Below are positions 48,602-56,195 of a stretch of 56,195 bases of DNA, piece by piece. The notes below the pieces were generated by a model. That model did no database searches and was not told where the DNA came from. It saw nothing but the letters and a program-made list of their open reading frames with translations. The stretch spans positions 1-56,195 of the forward strand of contig CASZWJ010000011.1 in the NCBI GenBank assembly GCA_949493535.1. Direction: 5' to 3'. How positions within the stretch are numbered: position 1 is the first letter of the stretch; the number at the start of each line of letters is the position of its first letter. Origin of the DNA: an uncultured Alphaproteobacteria bacterium. GTDB lineage: Bacteria > Pseudomonadota > Alphaproteobacteria > RF32 > CAG-239. The translations under genes and the position numbers were made by a program.

Positions 48602-50743
48602 ATGTTAAGACAATATGAATTAGTGGATTTGGTAAAATCTTATGATCCTGATGCCGATGAAGATGCTTTGAACAAGGCTTATGTCTTTGCCATGAAAAAA
48701 CATGGCGCCCAGCTTCGCGCTTCCGGAGACCCGTACTATTCTCATCCGGTTGAAGTTGCCGGTATTCTGACCAAATTCAAATTGGATTCATCTTCCATTA
48801 TTGCCGGTTTGCTGCATGATACGGTTGAAGATACCGATACGACGATTGAAGAAGTCCGCGGATTGTTCGGCGATCAGGTGGCGCAGATTGTTGACGGCTT
48901 GACTAAATTGGCCATGATTGAGCAGAAATCCGCTAACAACAAGCAAGCCGAAAATTTCCGCAAGCTTTTGCTGGCTATGTCGGAAGATATCCGCGTTTTG
49001 CTGATTAAGCTGGCTGACCGTCTGCATAATATGCGCACATTACATTTTTGCGCTCCGGAAAAGAGGGCGCGCATTGCCAAAGAAACTTTGGATATTTATG
49101 CGCCTTTGGCCGAACGTATCGGCATGCAGGAAGTCAAGAGCGAGTTAGAAGAAATCGCTTTTGCGGAATTGCATAAGGAAGCCCATGATTCAATTGTCGC
49201 ACGTTTGAACTTTTTGCGCGAGCAGGGGAATAATCTGGTTCCAAAGATTATTGAACAGTTGCAAAAGGACATGGCAGACAACGGGATTAAGGCTACCGTT
49301 TCCGGCCGTGAAAAAACGCCTTATTCCATTTGGCGCAAAATGCAGCAGAAAAACGCTTCTTTTGAGCAGCTGTCTGATATTATGGCATTTCGTATTTGCG
49401 TTGAAGATATTGCCAGCTGCTATCAGGCGCTGGGTATTGTCCACAGCAAATACCATATGGTGCCGCGCCGCTTTAAGGATTACATTTCCACTCCGAAGCC
49501 GAATGGCTATAAATCTATTCATACCGGCGTTATCGGCCCCGAAAATACGCGTATTGAAATCCAAATCCGCACTTATGATATGCACGAGATTGCCGAAAAA
49601 GGCGTGGCGGCGCACTGGGCTTATAAGCAGGGCGAGAAAGTTGTCGGACGTAATTTCAAATGGATCAGAGAGCTGCTGGAAATTTTGGAACAGGCTTCAA
49701 ATCCCGAAGAGTTTTTGGAAAATACCAAACTGGAGATGTATAATGACCAGGTCTTTTGCTTTACGCCGAAAGGCGATTTAATCGGCTTGCCGATTAATTC
49801 GACGCCGGTGGATTTTGCCTATGCGGTTCACTCTTCGGTCGGCGATACCTGCGTCGGCGCAAAGATTAACGGAGAAATCCGCCCTTTGCGAACGGTTTTG
49901 CAAAACGGCGACCAAGTCGATATTTTAACCTCAAAAGCGCAGCATCCGTCAACGGAATGGGAGCGTTTTGTCGTTACCGGAAAAGCTAAGGCAGCAATCA
50001 GGCGTTATGTCAGGGCTCATAAGCGCGATCAGTTTATTGCCATAGGCGAGCAGATTTTGGAACGTACTTTCAAAGGGGAAAATTTAGAGTTTTCTGAAAA
50101 AGCGCTGGTAAATATTCTGCCGAATTTTGAAGCCGAGTCAATTGATGATATTTACGCCAAAGTCGGCGAAGGCCTGGTCAGCGGTTGGGATGTTTTGCGC
50201 GCGGTTTATCCGGGGTATAAGCAGTCTAAGTTGGAAAAAGTCGTTAATTCCCTCAAACCTGTTTTCAAAAAGACGGTTAAAAAGAATAAGAAAGACGATT
50301 TAAAAATCAACGGCCTTATTCCGGGAATGGCCGTGCATTTTGCCGGCTGTTGCCATCCGCTGCCCGGAGACAGAATTGTCGGTATCGTTACTACGGGCAA
50401 GGGCGTAGCCGTTCATACGATCGACTGCAAACAGCTTGAAAAATTTGCCGATGAACCTGAACGCTGGCTGGATATTTCATGGGGCGAGGCTGCGGAAGAC
50501 GGCCCGCATGTCGGCCGCTTAAAGGTGATGTTGACAAACGAACCGGGATCATTGGGAGAATTGTCTAACCTGATTGCGCGCTATAACGGCAATATTGCCA
50601 ATTTGAATATTGTTTACCGCACGGTCAGCTATTTTGAGCTTTTAGTTGATGTGGAAGTTAAAGATTTGAAACATCTCACGGATATTATTGCAGCCTTAAA
50701 GGCCTCTAAGGCTGTGTCTTACGTTTCCCGCGCCAACCAGTAA
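48602..50743 (+). CDS. rel: bifunctional (p)ppGpp synthetase/hydrolase Rel
   Basis: 713-aa RSH enzyme. HD hydrolase domain with HDTVEDT (about residues 68-74) and IKLADRLHNMRTL (about 138-150); synthetase domain with RVEIQIRT-like RIEIQIRTYDMHEIAEKG and KDYISTPKPNGYKS; TGS domain (FCFTPKGDLIGLPINSTPVDFAYA, about 386-409); a His/Cys-containing region (HFAGCCHPLPGDRIVG, about 579-594); and a C-terminal ACT domain. Both catalytic centres look intact, so it should make and degrade (p)ppGpp. It follows rpoZ as in most proteobacteria. Confidence 0.95.
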   Translation: MLRQYELVDLVKSYDPDADEDALNKAYVFAMKKHGAQLRASGDPYYSHPVEVAGILTKFKLDSSSIIAGLLHDTVEDTDTTIEEVRGLFGDQVAQIVDGLTKLAMIEQKSANNKQAENFRKLLLAMSEDIRVLLIKLADRLHNMRTLHFCAPEKRARIAKETLDIYAPLAERIGMQEVKSELEEIAFAELHKEAHDSIVARLNFLREQGNNLVPKIIEQLQKDMADNGIKATVSGREKTPYSIWRKMQQKNASFEQLSDIMAFRICVEDIASCYQALGIVHSKYHMVPRRFKDYISTPKPNGYKSIHTGVIGPENTRIEIQIRTYDMHEIAEKGVAAHWAYKQGEKVVGRNFKWIRELLEILEQASNPEEFLENTKLEMYNDQVFCFTPKGDLIGLPINSTPVDFAYAVHSSVGDTCVGAKINGEIRPLRTVLQNGDQVDILTSKAQHPSTEWERFVVTGKAKAAIRRYVRAHKRDQFIAIGEQILERTFKGENLEFSEKALVNILPNFEAESIDDIYAKVGEGLVSGWDVLRAVYPGYKQSKLEKVVNSLKPVFKKTVKKNKKDDLKINGLIPGMAVHFAGCCHPLPGDRIVGIVTTGKGVAVHTIDCKQLEKFADEPERWLDISWGEAAEDGPHVGRLKVMLTNEPGSLGELSNLIARYNGNIANLNIVYRTVSYFELLVDVEVKDLKHLTDIIAALKASKAVSYVSRANQ

Positions 50744-50875
50744 AAAAATGTTTTGCCGGTTTCTGATATAATATCGGGAGGAATAACAAATTTCTTCTTA
50801 ATTCAAAACTTTCGGGTTGTACTTCATAGATATTGTGTTTATATTTATGCAATAATTCAAAATGAGGGGCAATCG

Positions 50876-51430
50876 GTGGCTAAACGTAAAAAAAGAAAAA
50901 GTTTATTAAACTATATTTGGCCGGCTGGCGGTTGGAAACGTTACGGGCGCTATTTGCTGCTGCGTTTGAATCGTTTGAAAGGCACACCGAAAGAAATTGC
51001 TGCCGGCGTTGCTTGCGGCGTGGCTGTTTCTTTTACGCCGTTTATCGGCTTTCATATGATTTTGGCTGCTGTTACGGCGTGGCTGACGCGCGGCAATATT
51101 TTGGCCAGCGCAATCGGTACTGCCGCCGGAAATCCGTGGACATTTCCTTTTATTTGGATTTCGGTTCTTTATACCGGACGCCTTATGTTGGGAATGAATG
51201 CGGGAGCGGAAGAACATGTTAAGTTTCTGCCTGTGTTTGAAGGGGCGACACGCGCTTTGATGACTTTTGATTTTAAGTTGTTTGTTGCGGATGTTTGGCC
51301 TATTTTGTGGCCGATGATTGTCGGATGTATTCCGTTTTATTTTGCTTCTTGGTTTATTTCTTATTATTTGACCAAAGGAGCTTTGGAAAAAATTGAGCAA
51401 AAATATAAGAAGGCGGAGAAAAATAAATGA
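50876..51430 (+). CDS. DUF2062 membrane protein
   Basis: 184-aa protein with a very basic N-terminus (AKRKKRKS), then the DUF2062 region: GTPKEIAAGVACGVAVSFTP, a polytopic segment with RGNILASAIGTAAGNPWTFP, and a last membrane helix. Function unknown; the family often neighbours acpS in alphaproteobacteria. The start is taken as GTG behind GAGGGG; the frame is open further upstream without a better site. It overlaps acpS by four bases. Confidence 0.8.
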   Translation: MAKRKKRKSLLNYIWPAGGWKRYGRYLLLRLNRLKGTPKEIAAGVACGVAVSFTPFIGFHMILAAVTAWLTRGNILASAIGTAAGNPWTFPFIWISVLYTGRLMLGMNAGAEEHVKFLPVFEGATRALMTFDFKLFVADVWPILWPMIVGCIPFYFASWFISYYLTKGALEKIEQKYKKAEKNK

Positions 51431-51831
51431 TAGTTGGAATAGGCAGCGATTTGGCAAATATTTCGCGTATTGAAGATACAATCAGAAAGTTCGGCCAACG
51501 GTTTATCAATAAAATTTTTACCAAATATGAAATTGGCGAAATGGCAAAACGCAAAGGCATTTCTGAGCGGGAATATGCCTGTATGGCTGCCAAAAGGTTT
51601 TCTGCCAAAGAAGCTTGTTCGAAAGCTTTGGGCACCGGTTTTCGCCAAGGCGTTTTTTGGAAAAATATTGAAGTCCGCCATTTGGCGTCAGGCAAACCGG
51701 CGCTCAAGCTGAGCGGAGATGCCGCTAAACATGCCCAACATCTTTGCGAAGACGGAAATGCCAATATTCAGCTTACGATGAGCGATGATTATCCTTGGGC
51801 ACAGGCGTTTGTCGTTATTGAGAAAATTTAA
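51427..51831 (+). CDS. acpS: Holo-[acyl-carrier-protein] synthase
   Basis: 134-aa enzyme transferring 4'-phosphopantetheine from CoA to apo-ACP. Mg-binding Asp in GIGSDLANISRI (Asp8) and the second ligand motif RFSAKEACSKALGTG (about residues 58-72) are both present. Length is typical. It overlaps DUF2062 by four bases. Its stop codon lies in the left arm of inverted-repeat element R2. Confidence 0.93.
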   Translation: MIVGIGSDLANISRIEDTIRKFGQRFINKIFTKYEIGEMAKRKGISEREYACMAAKRFSAKEACSKALGTGFRQGVFWKNIEVRHLASGKPALKLSGDAAKHAQHLCEDGNANIQLTMSDDYPWAQAFVVIEKI

Positions 51832-52025
51832 TTTCGTTTTATGCGGAATCCAGAGCGATATTACGCGGTCTCAGAAAATGGTCTCCCGTTGGTCGTCGTC
51901 CCGTAGGGTTCAAACTTCACTTTCGGTTCGTTTTCACCAACTATTGACTTCATGTACTTCTATGTACACTAGGATTTTCTTCGCAGCTAGAAACCACTCT
52001 ATTCTCCGGCCTAAAATGAAATTAA
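51828..52025. repeat. long inverted-repeat element R2 (GTAC-N6-GTAC family)
   Basis: Outer arms pair over 51828-51844 with 52009-52025: eight perfect pairs (TTAATTTC/GAAATTAA), a G-T, then TTTTA/TAAAA, one T/C mismatch and GC/GC. The centre holds GTAC-TTCTAT-GTAC (51953-51967). The acpS stop codon is inside the left arm. It shares core bases with R3 but a different outer stem, and long motifs with R1. Confidence 0.8.
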
Positions 52026-52094
52026 AAAAAGCGGAATGTGGAGACTAGAGAAATTTTACTTAGTCTGTTTCTGTTTTGAGGTAGGATTAAAAAG

Positions 52095-52739
52095 TTGGCA
52101 AAGAAAAAGAAATACAGTTTGATGCGCGTTATCGTTGTCGGAATTGTTTTGACGATATTGTTGCGCTTGTTTGTTTTTGAAAAGTTCAAAATTTATTCCG
52201 TCTCCATGCTGCCGACCATGCAATCGGGCGAGTGGGATTTTGTGACGAAATATAATTACGGCTATTCCCGCCATTCATTTCCTTTTAAAACGCCCATTCC
52301 CGAAGGGGAACGGTTATTTGCCTCAGAGCCGGAGCGCGGCGATGTGGTTGTTTTTAAGTCAACCCGAGAACAGGAACGCTGGCCTTATGTCAAAAGGGTT
52401 ATCGGTTTGCCCGGCGATATTGTTACAATAATAGACGGCAGGCTGATTATTAACGGTGAAATGGCCGAGCGTGAAGAAATCGGCGCTTTTGAGCATGAAG
52501 ACAGGCGCGGGCGCCTGTATATTTTCCGCCAATATATTGAAACGCTTCCCGGCGGTGTAAAGCATAAAATTATTGAGCTTTCGGACAATGAGCTTACGGA
52601 TAATGTGGCGCCGGTCAAAGTTCCGCAAGGGTATTATTATTTTATCGGCGATAACAGGGATCAATCAGAAGACAGCCGCGGTTCGCTCGGTTTGATTCCG
52701 TTTGAAAACCTGATTGGCAAAGCCCAAATAAAAAATTAG
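52095..52739 (+). CDS. Signal peptidase I, paralogue 1
   Basis: 214-aa inner-membrane protease removing signal peptides. One membrane helix (about residues 10-28), catalytic Ser37 in SVSMLPTM, catalytic Lys100 in YVKRVIGLPGD, and the C-terminal GDNRDQSEDSRGSLGLIP box. The start is TTG after GAGGTAGG. It differs from the next gene in lacking the usual FxIPSGSM form (here IYSVSM) and in a shorter C-terminus. Both active residues are kept, so it should be active, perhaps with other substrates. Confidence 0.88.
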   Translation: MAKKKKYSLMRVIVVGIVLTILLRLFVFEKFKIYSVSMLPTMQSGEWDFVTKYNYGYSRHSFPFKTPIPEGERLFASEPERGDVVVFKSTREQERWPYVKRVIGLPGDIVTIIDGRLIINGEMAEREEIGAFEHEDRRGRLYIFRQYIETLPGGVKHKIIELSDNELTDNVAPVKVPQGYYYFIGDNRDQSEDSRGSLGLIPFENLIGKAQIKN

Positions 52740-52809
52740 CCTAAATCGTTGTTAATTGGCTAAATATTTATTGCACTCTGTAAAATAATGTTTAGTATGT
52801 AAAAACAGT

Positions 52810-52857
52810 GCCTCGTTAGAAATTATTTTTAAGGATTAAAATTAATTTCTAAAGAGG
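52810..52857 (+). promoter_or_regulatory. hairpin in the leader of lepB
   Basis: CCTC-G-TTAGAAATTA (52811-52825) pairs with TAATTTCTAA-A-GAGG (52843-52857): 14 pairs with one mismatch, 17-base loop, 36 bases before the ATG. No T tract, so not a terminator; possibly a translational control structure or RNase III site. Confidence 0.5.
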
Positions 52858-52893
52858 TGCCTAAAGGCAAAAATATAATAAATTGAGGTTGTT

Positions 52894-53622
52894 ATGGAAA
52901 AAGACGAAGGACTTTGGGAAACGGTCAAAACAGTATTGGCCGCGATTGTAATTGCTGTTGTTATCCGCACTTTTTTGTTTGAACCTTTTAAAATTCCTTC
53001 AGGGTCAATGTATCCGACGCTTTATGTCGGCGATTATCTGTTTGTTTCAAAATATACTTACGGTTATTCGAAGCATTCGTTTCCGTTCAGCATTCCTTTG
53101 TTTAACGGGCGTATCTGGGAAGACAAGCCGGAGCGCGGCGATGTGGTTGTTTTTAAATTTCCGCAAGATAACCGGACTGATTTTATCAAAAGAATTATCG
53201 GGCTTCCGGGAGATAAATTGAAACTTGAACAAGGGCGCTTATATATTAACGGCAAGCAGGTTGCCAGAGACGAAATTGAAGACTTTGTCCTGCGAGACAA
53301 GCGTGGTAATGCCGAGCGTTTTCATCAATATGTCGAGACGCTTCCCGAAGGTTATAAGCATAAAATTATTGAAGTGTCAGACTTTGAGACTGTTGATTAT
53401 ATGCCTGAGATTGAAATTCCGCAGAACAGCTATTTTGTTATGGGGGATAATCGCGACCATTCGGATGACAGCCGCGTAAATGTCGGCTTCGTTCCGGCAG
53501 AAAATCTGGTTGGCAAGGCTCGGTTCTTGTTCTTCTCGCATAATGATGAGGACGCTTGGTATAAGCCTTGGACTTGGCCGAAGAAGATACGGTGGAACCG
53601 GCTGTTTAATAAGATCAAATAA
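52894..53622 (+). CDS. lepB: Signal peptidase I, paralogue 2 (canonical LepB)
   Basis: 242-aa membrane protease with helix (about residues 10-28), catalytic Ser38 in IPSGSMYPTL, catalytic Lys99 in FIKRIIGLPGD, and GDNRDHSDDSR followed by a basic C-terminus. This is the standard alphaproteobacterial LepB, located before rnc and era as usual. It shares long identical stretches with paralogue 1 (PERGDVVVFK, YGYS-HSFPF), so the two arose by tandem duplication. The stop codon lies in the left arm of R3. Confidence 0.93.
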   Translation: MEKDEGLWETVKTVLAAIVIAVVIRTFLFEPFKIPSGSMYPTLYVGDYLFVSKYTYGYSKHSFPFSIPLFNGRIWEDKPERGDVVVFKFPQDNRTDFIKRIIGLPGDKLKLEQGRLYINGKQVARDEIEDFVLRDKRGNAERFHQYVETLPEGYKHKIIEVSDFETVDYMPEIEIPQNSYFVMGDNRDHSDDSRVNVGFVPAENLVGKARFLFFSHNDEDAWYKPWTWPKKIRWNRLFNKIK

Positions 53623-53737
53623 GTTTTATGCGGTATCTAAAGGCCTGTTTTAAGCTTCGAAAGCTCACGTACGCTTAAGTACGCTCAAGTTTTTCATCTT
53701 AAATCCTCACCTTTATATTCCTGCCTAAAACTTATTT
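53617..53737. repeat. long inverted-repeat element R3 (GTAC-N6-GTAC family)
   Basis: Arms 53617-53633 and 53721-53737 pair at 16 of 17 positions: AAATAAG/CTTATTT, TTTTA/TAAAA, a T/C mismatch at the same place as in R2, then GCGG with GU pairing. The centre is GTAC-GCTTAA-GTAC (53669-53682). The lepB stop codon is inside the left arm. Confidence 0.8.
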
Positions 53738-53763
53738 TCTTTCATTCTTAAATGAGAATAATA

Positions 53764-54417
53764 ATGATTGAAGAATTAGAAAAAATATTAGGCTATAAAT
53801 ATAAAAATCCGGCATTGCTGAGACAGGCTTTGACGCACAGCAGCCATGCTTCTCATGTTGAAGAAAATTATGAACGTTTGGAATTTCTCGGCGACCGTGT
53901 GCTTGGCTTGACGATTGCCAGCCTGCTTTATAAGATTTTTCCGAATGAGCCCGAGGGCAGTTTATCGCAACGCCATACCGGTCTGGTTTGCAAAGAAACG
54001 GTTGCTCTGGTTGCAAAAACTTTGCGGCTGGACAAGTATATGATTGTAGCCAATGAAGAAATCCGCGAGAATGAAAATGTTTTGTGCGATGTTTGCGAAG
54101 CGGTTATCGGCTCTATTTATATTGACAGCGATTGCGTTGCGGCGATTGATTTTGTCAATGAGCATTGGCGCGAACTGATTGATAAGAATGTTGCGCCGCC
54201 GAAAGATGCCAAGACCATGTTGCAGGAAAAAGCTCACGCCAAAGGGCGCGGTGTTCCCGTTTATAAGTTGGAAGGGCGCGAGGGCAGCGAGCATGAACCG
54301 ATTTTTCATATTTCCGTAACCTTAAACGGTTTGCCGCCGGAAATAGGCGAAGGGCGCAGTAAAAAATTGGCAGAACAGGAAGCTGCCGCTAAGATGCTGA
54401 AACGGTTGGGGGTTTGA
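53764..54417 (+). CDS. rnc: Ribonuclease III
   Basis: 217-aa double-strand-specific endoribonuclease, with roles in rRNA processing. The catalytic signature ERLEFLGDRVLGL (about residues 39-51) and the second acidic site CEAVIGSIYID (about 113-123) are seen; a dsRNA-binding domain fills the C-terminus (AKTMLQEKAHAKGRG to KKLAEQEAAAKML). An ATG four codons earlier is possible. Its stop overlaps the era start (TGATG). Confidence 0.95.
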   Translation: MIEELEKILGYKYKNPALLRQALTHSSHASHVEENYERLEFLGDRVLGLTIASLLYKIFPNEPEGSLSQRHTGLVCKETVALVAKTLRLDKYMIVANEEIRENENVLCDVCEAVIGSIYIDSDCVAAIDFVNEHWRELIDKNVAPPKDAKTMLQEKAHAKGRGVPVYKLEGREGSEHEPIFHISVTLNGLPPEIGEGRSKKLAEQEAAAKMLKRLGV

Positions 54418-55337
54418 TGAGCGACAATCAAAATTATGATGATTTGCCGACCCGTTGCGGATTTGTTGCCCTGATTGGTGCACCGAATGCCGGAAAGTCT
54501 ACGATTACGAATAACTTTGTCGGTTCAAAGGTTTCTATTGTTTCTCCAAAGGTGCAAACAACCCGTACGTTGGTTAAAGGTATCGGCATTTTTGAAAATA
54601 CGCAGATTATTTTTATTGATACGCCCGGTATTTTTAAGCCCAAGCGCCGTTTGGACAGAGCTATGGTCGCCTCATCCTGGAGCGGTGTCGGCGATGCCGA
54701 TATTACGGTTTTGGTGGTTGATGCCAAGCGCGGTTTTGATGATGAAACCAAGGCAATTATAGCAAAACTCAATAAAAATAAAACAGAGGCAGTTCTTTTG
54801 CTGAATAAGATTGATTTGATTCAGAAGGAAAAGCTTTTGGGATTATCCGCCGAAATAAATGCGGCCGGCAAGTTTAAGGAAACTTTTATGGTTTCGGCAC
54901 TGGACGGCGAATATATGGATGATTTTTATAAATATTTGGCCGATAATCTGCCAATCAGCCCGTGGTATTATGACGAAGACCAGATTTCTGATATGCCGTT
55001 AAAACTTCTTGCCGCGGAAATTGTCAGAGAAAAACTGTTTTTATACCTGCACCAAGAGCTGCCTTATGCCTTGACTGTGGAACCGGAACTTTGGGAACGC
55101 CGCGAAGACGGTTCCGTCAGGGCGGAAATTACCATTTATGTTGAGAGAGACAGCCAAAAAGTGATTGTTTTAGGGAAGGGCGGTTCGATGATTAAAAGAA
55201 TTGGACAGGCCGCTAGAACGGAAATTGAAGAACTTTTGGAAGAGCGCGTCCATTTGTTTTTGTTTGTTAAGGTTCGAGAAAATTGGATTGATGATCCGGC
55301 TCGTTATAAAGATTGGGGCCTCAATTTTAATGCCTGA
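54417..55337 (+). CDS. era: Era, ribosome-assembly GTPase
   Basis: 306-aa GTPase binding the 3' end of 16S rRNA during 30S maturation. G1 GAPNAGKS (about residues 19-26), G2/G3 TTRTLVKGI and DTPG, and G4 NKID are intact; the C-terminal KH domain carries VIVLGKGGSMIKRIG. The ATG overlaps the rnc stop, so the two RNA-maturation genes are coupled. A terminator follows at once. Confidence 0.96.
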   Translation: MSDNQNYDDLPTRCGFVALIGAPNAGKSTITNNFVGSKVSIVSPKVQTTRTLVKGIGIFENTQIIFIDTPGIFKPKRRLDRAMVASSWSGVGDADITVLVVDAKRGFDDETKAIIAKLNKNKTEAVLLLNKIDLIQKEKLLGLSAEINAAGKFKETFMVSALDGEYMDDFYKYLADNLPISPWYYDEDQISDMPLKLLAAEIVREKLFLYLHQELPYALTVEPELWERREDGSVRAEITIYVERDSQKVIVLGKGGSMIKRIGQAARTEIEELLEERVHLFLFVKVRENWIDDPARYKDWGLNFNA

Positions 55338-55340
55338 TAA

Positions 55341-55373
55341 AAAAATCCCCGGATAAAAATACTGGGGATTTTT
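55341..55373 (+). terminator. intrinsic terminator of era
   Basis: AAAAATCCCC / GGGGATTTTT stem with a loop of about 13 bases, ending the acpS-lepB-rnc-era block. Confidence 0.88.
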
Positions 55374-55394
55374 GGGGCTGGTATTTTAGAGCGA

Positions 55395-55484
55395 TTAATT
55401 AATTTCTGCTCTCGGATATTCGTTGCGGAAAATTAAGAACAAGCCCAAAAAAGACGTTACGATTGCCGAATAACGGCCTGTAAA
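55395..55484 (-). pseudogene. possible remnant of a membrane-protein C-terminus
   Basis: A 30-codon minus-strand frame with no ATG reads YSAIVTSFLGLFLIF followed by RNEYPRAEIN and a stop: one hydrophobic helix with a natural-looking tail. It is closed upstream by TAA. It could be a gene fragment or chance. Confidence 0.25.
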
Positions 55485-55502
55485 TTATGTTAATATCAGC
55501 TT

Positions 55503-55537
55503 CCCCCCCCCGCGTTGGACGCAGGGGGTGCTTTTTT
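55503..55537 (+). other. C9 tract and GC hairpin with T tract
   Basis: Nine C in a row (55503-55511), then CCCCCGCG pairing with CGC-A-GGGGG and a six-T run, just past the stop of the convergent Cys-rich gene. Terminator-like on the plus strand; the homopolymer could be slippage-prone. Confidence 0.5.
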
Positions 55538-55539
55538 AA

Positions 55540-56195
55540 TTAATGATGACAAGAATAAATAGATATGCCGTTGTTAGTGGTACAAGTCTGATGGCAACAA
55601 TATCCCAATGTATTAACACAATGACTATATTTGTTTTGAGAAATTCTACTGCATCCAGAGTCATCATAATCTGTTGAACATGAAGAACTTGAGCTTGAAG
55701 AACCGGATGATCCGGAAGATGATGGATCATCCTCGCATTTGTAACAGGTGTTACCAAGAGAGCTGCTGGCGGAACCTGTTTGTTTTTGAGTATATGTACA
55801 TGTTGACAGTTGATATCCTGTCGGGCAGGTTTCTTCTACGGCATTGGCACAGACTTTTTTGATGCAGGTGGCAAAAGTTGTTGTCGGATTTGAAATGCAG
55901 GGGCAGGATGAGCTGCTGGTACATCCTAAATATTGGGTAGAACCGCATTTTGTTGATGTACAAACGCCGGCAGTGCCACCGCCCAGATTTAGTCCATAAT
56001 TTGATTTGTTGGTAATTAAATATTTTGCGAATTCCTGAGTAGGCAGTGAATAGCCCCTTTCTTCCGCGCAACGTGTATCAGCGGCCGAACATGTCATGCC
56101 GTTGGCAGTAGGATAGTTAACTACTGCGTAGGTTTCGCCCTTATATGTGACTTTTTTAGCTGTATTGGCATAGCCGTCAATTGTTCTAAATGTCA
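55540..56195 (-). CDS. Cys/Ser-rich exported or surface protein (5' end beyond window)
   Basis: C-terminal 217 residues of a minus-strand gene that runs off the right edge (frame open through 56195). About 22 Cys in the visible part, mostly in spaced pairs (CTSTKCGS, CTSSSSCPC, CYKCEDD, CCHQTC), and a poly-Ser/Gly linker (SSSGSSGSSSSSSSC). A short segment GYSLPTQEFAKYL precedes the Cys-rich part. The pattern suggests a disulfide-rich secreted or cell-surface protein, but the signal peptide would be outside the window and no family is recognised. The ATG at 56097 is probably internal, since the codons before it continue naturally. Confidence 0.6.
   Translation of the reverse strand, partial: TFRTIDGYANTAKKVTYKGETYAVVNYPTANGMTCSAADTRCAEERGYSLPTQEFAKYLITNKSNYGLNLGGGTAGVCTSTKCGSTQYLGCTSSSSCPCISNPTTTFATCIKKVCANAVEETCPTGYQLSTCTYTQKQTGSASSSLGNTCYKCEDDPSSSGSSGSSSSSSSCSTDYDDSGCSRISQNKYSHCVNTLGYCCHQTCTTNNGISIYSCHH

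Noticed and set aside
51838..53737. R2/R3 as insertion sequences
   Set aside because: No transposase, no target-site duplication, and flanks are inverted-complementary rather than directly repeated.
1..56195. CRISPR array
   Set aside because: No run of short, evenly spaced direct repeats with unique spacers was found; the only tandem repeat is the 232-bp unit.

Overview
The window reads as chromosomal DNA of an AT-leaning, motile, probably anaerobic alphaproteobacterium. Class-level evidence is the set of cell-cycle genes typical of that group (hdaA, cckA, mipZ, gcrA), the rluD-rpoH pair and the rpoZ-rel-acpS-lepB-rnc-era block. Anaerobic life is inferred from a complete one-polypeptide pyruvate:ferredoxin oxidoreductase (nifJ). 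The overall style resembles uncultured gut alphaproteobacteria, but no taxon can be fixed without a marker-gene search.

Layout. 0.1-8.3 kb (minus strand): a probable operon pgm, secreted GH114-like protein, fliQ, fliR, flhB, cckA, hdaA, linking envelope sugar metabolism, flagellar export and cell-cycle control. 8.4-10.4 kb: mipZ overlapping a SPOR-tailed D,D-carboxypeptidase. 10.6-11.3 kb: tRNA-His whose 3' tail starts a 232-bp tandem repeat carrying three intrinsic terminators. 11.4-12.8 kb: an SPFH protein and a membrane protein. 12.8-21.3 kb (minus strand): a type IV secretion-like module (312-aa and 728-aa hydrophilic proteins, two related membrane proteins, a VirD4/TraG coupling ATPase), followed after a terminator and a new promoter by an HNH-type putative toxin and its SUKH-like immunity gene. 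21.3-23.7 kb: DUF6476-like gene, rluD, rpoH. 23.8-27.6 kb: a predicted pseudokinase with a membrane partner, and a PAS-GGDEF protein with a ruined GGDEF site. 27.6-32.1 kb: housekeeping genes (TrmN6-like methylase, HAD hydrolase, TsaC/Sua5, M29 aminopeptidase). 32.2-33.7 kb: two orphan genes. 33.8-37.4 kb: nifJ, with a terminator-like hairpin in its leader. 37.7-39 kb: a frameshifted mini-ORF, a small exported protein, a lipoprotein and tRNA-Gly(CCC), whose 3' end is also duplicated downstream. 39-45 kb: methylase, phosphatase, DUF2339 protein, a small protein, motAB, gcrA. 45.1-47.8 kb: two exported proteins. 47.9-55.3 kb: rpoZ, rel, DUF2062, acpS, two lepB paralogues, rnc, era. The right edge holds a truncated Cys/Ser-rich exported protein.

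The observations most worth following are (i) the putative T4SS-linked toxin-immunity pair; (ii) elements at two different tRNA genes that duplicate the tRNA 3' end 210-232 bp downstream and mirror part of it as an inverted repeat; (iii) a family of three long inverted-repeat elements centred on GTAC-N6-GTAC, whose outer stems differ in sequence but stay complementary and, in two cases, include the upstream gene's stop codon; and (iv) the possible attenuator in front of nifJ. All product names come from motif recognition by eye; no database search was run.
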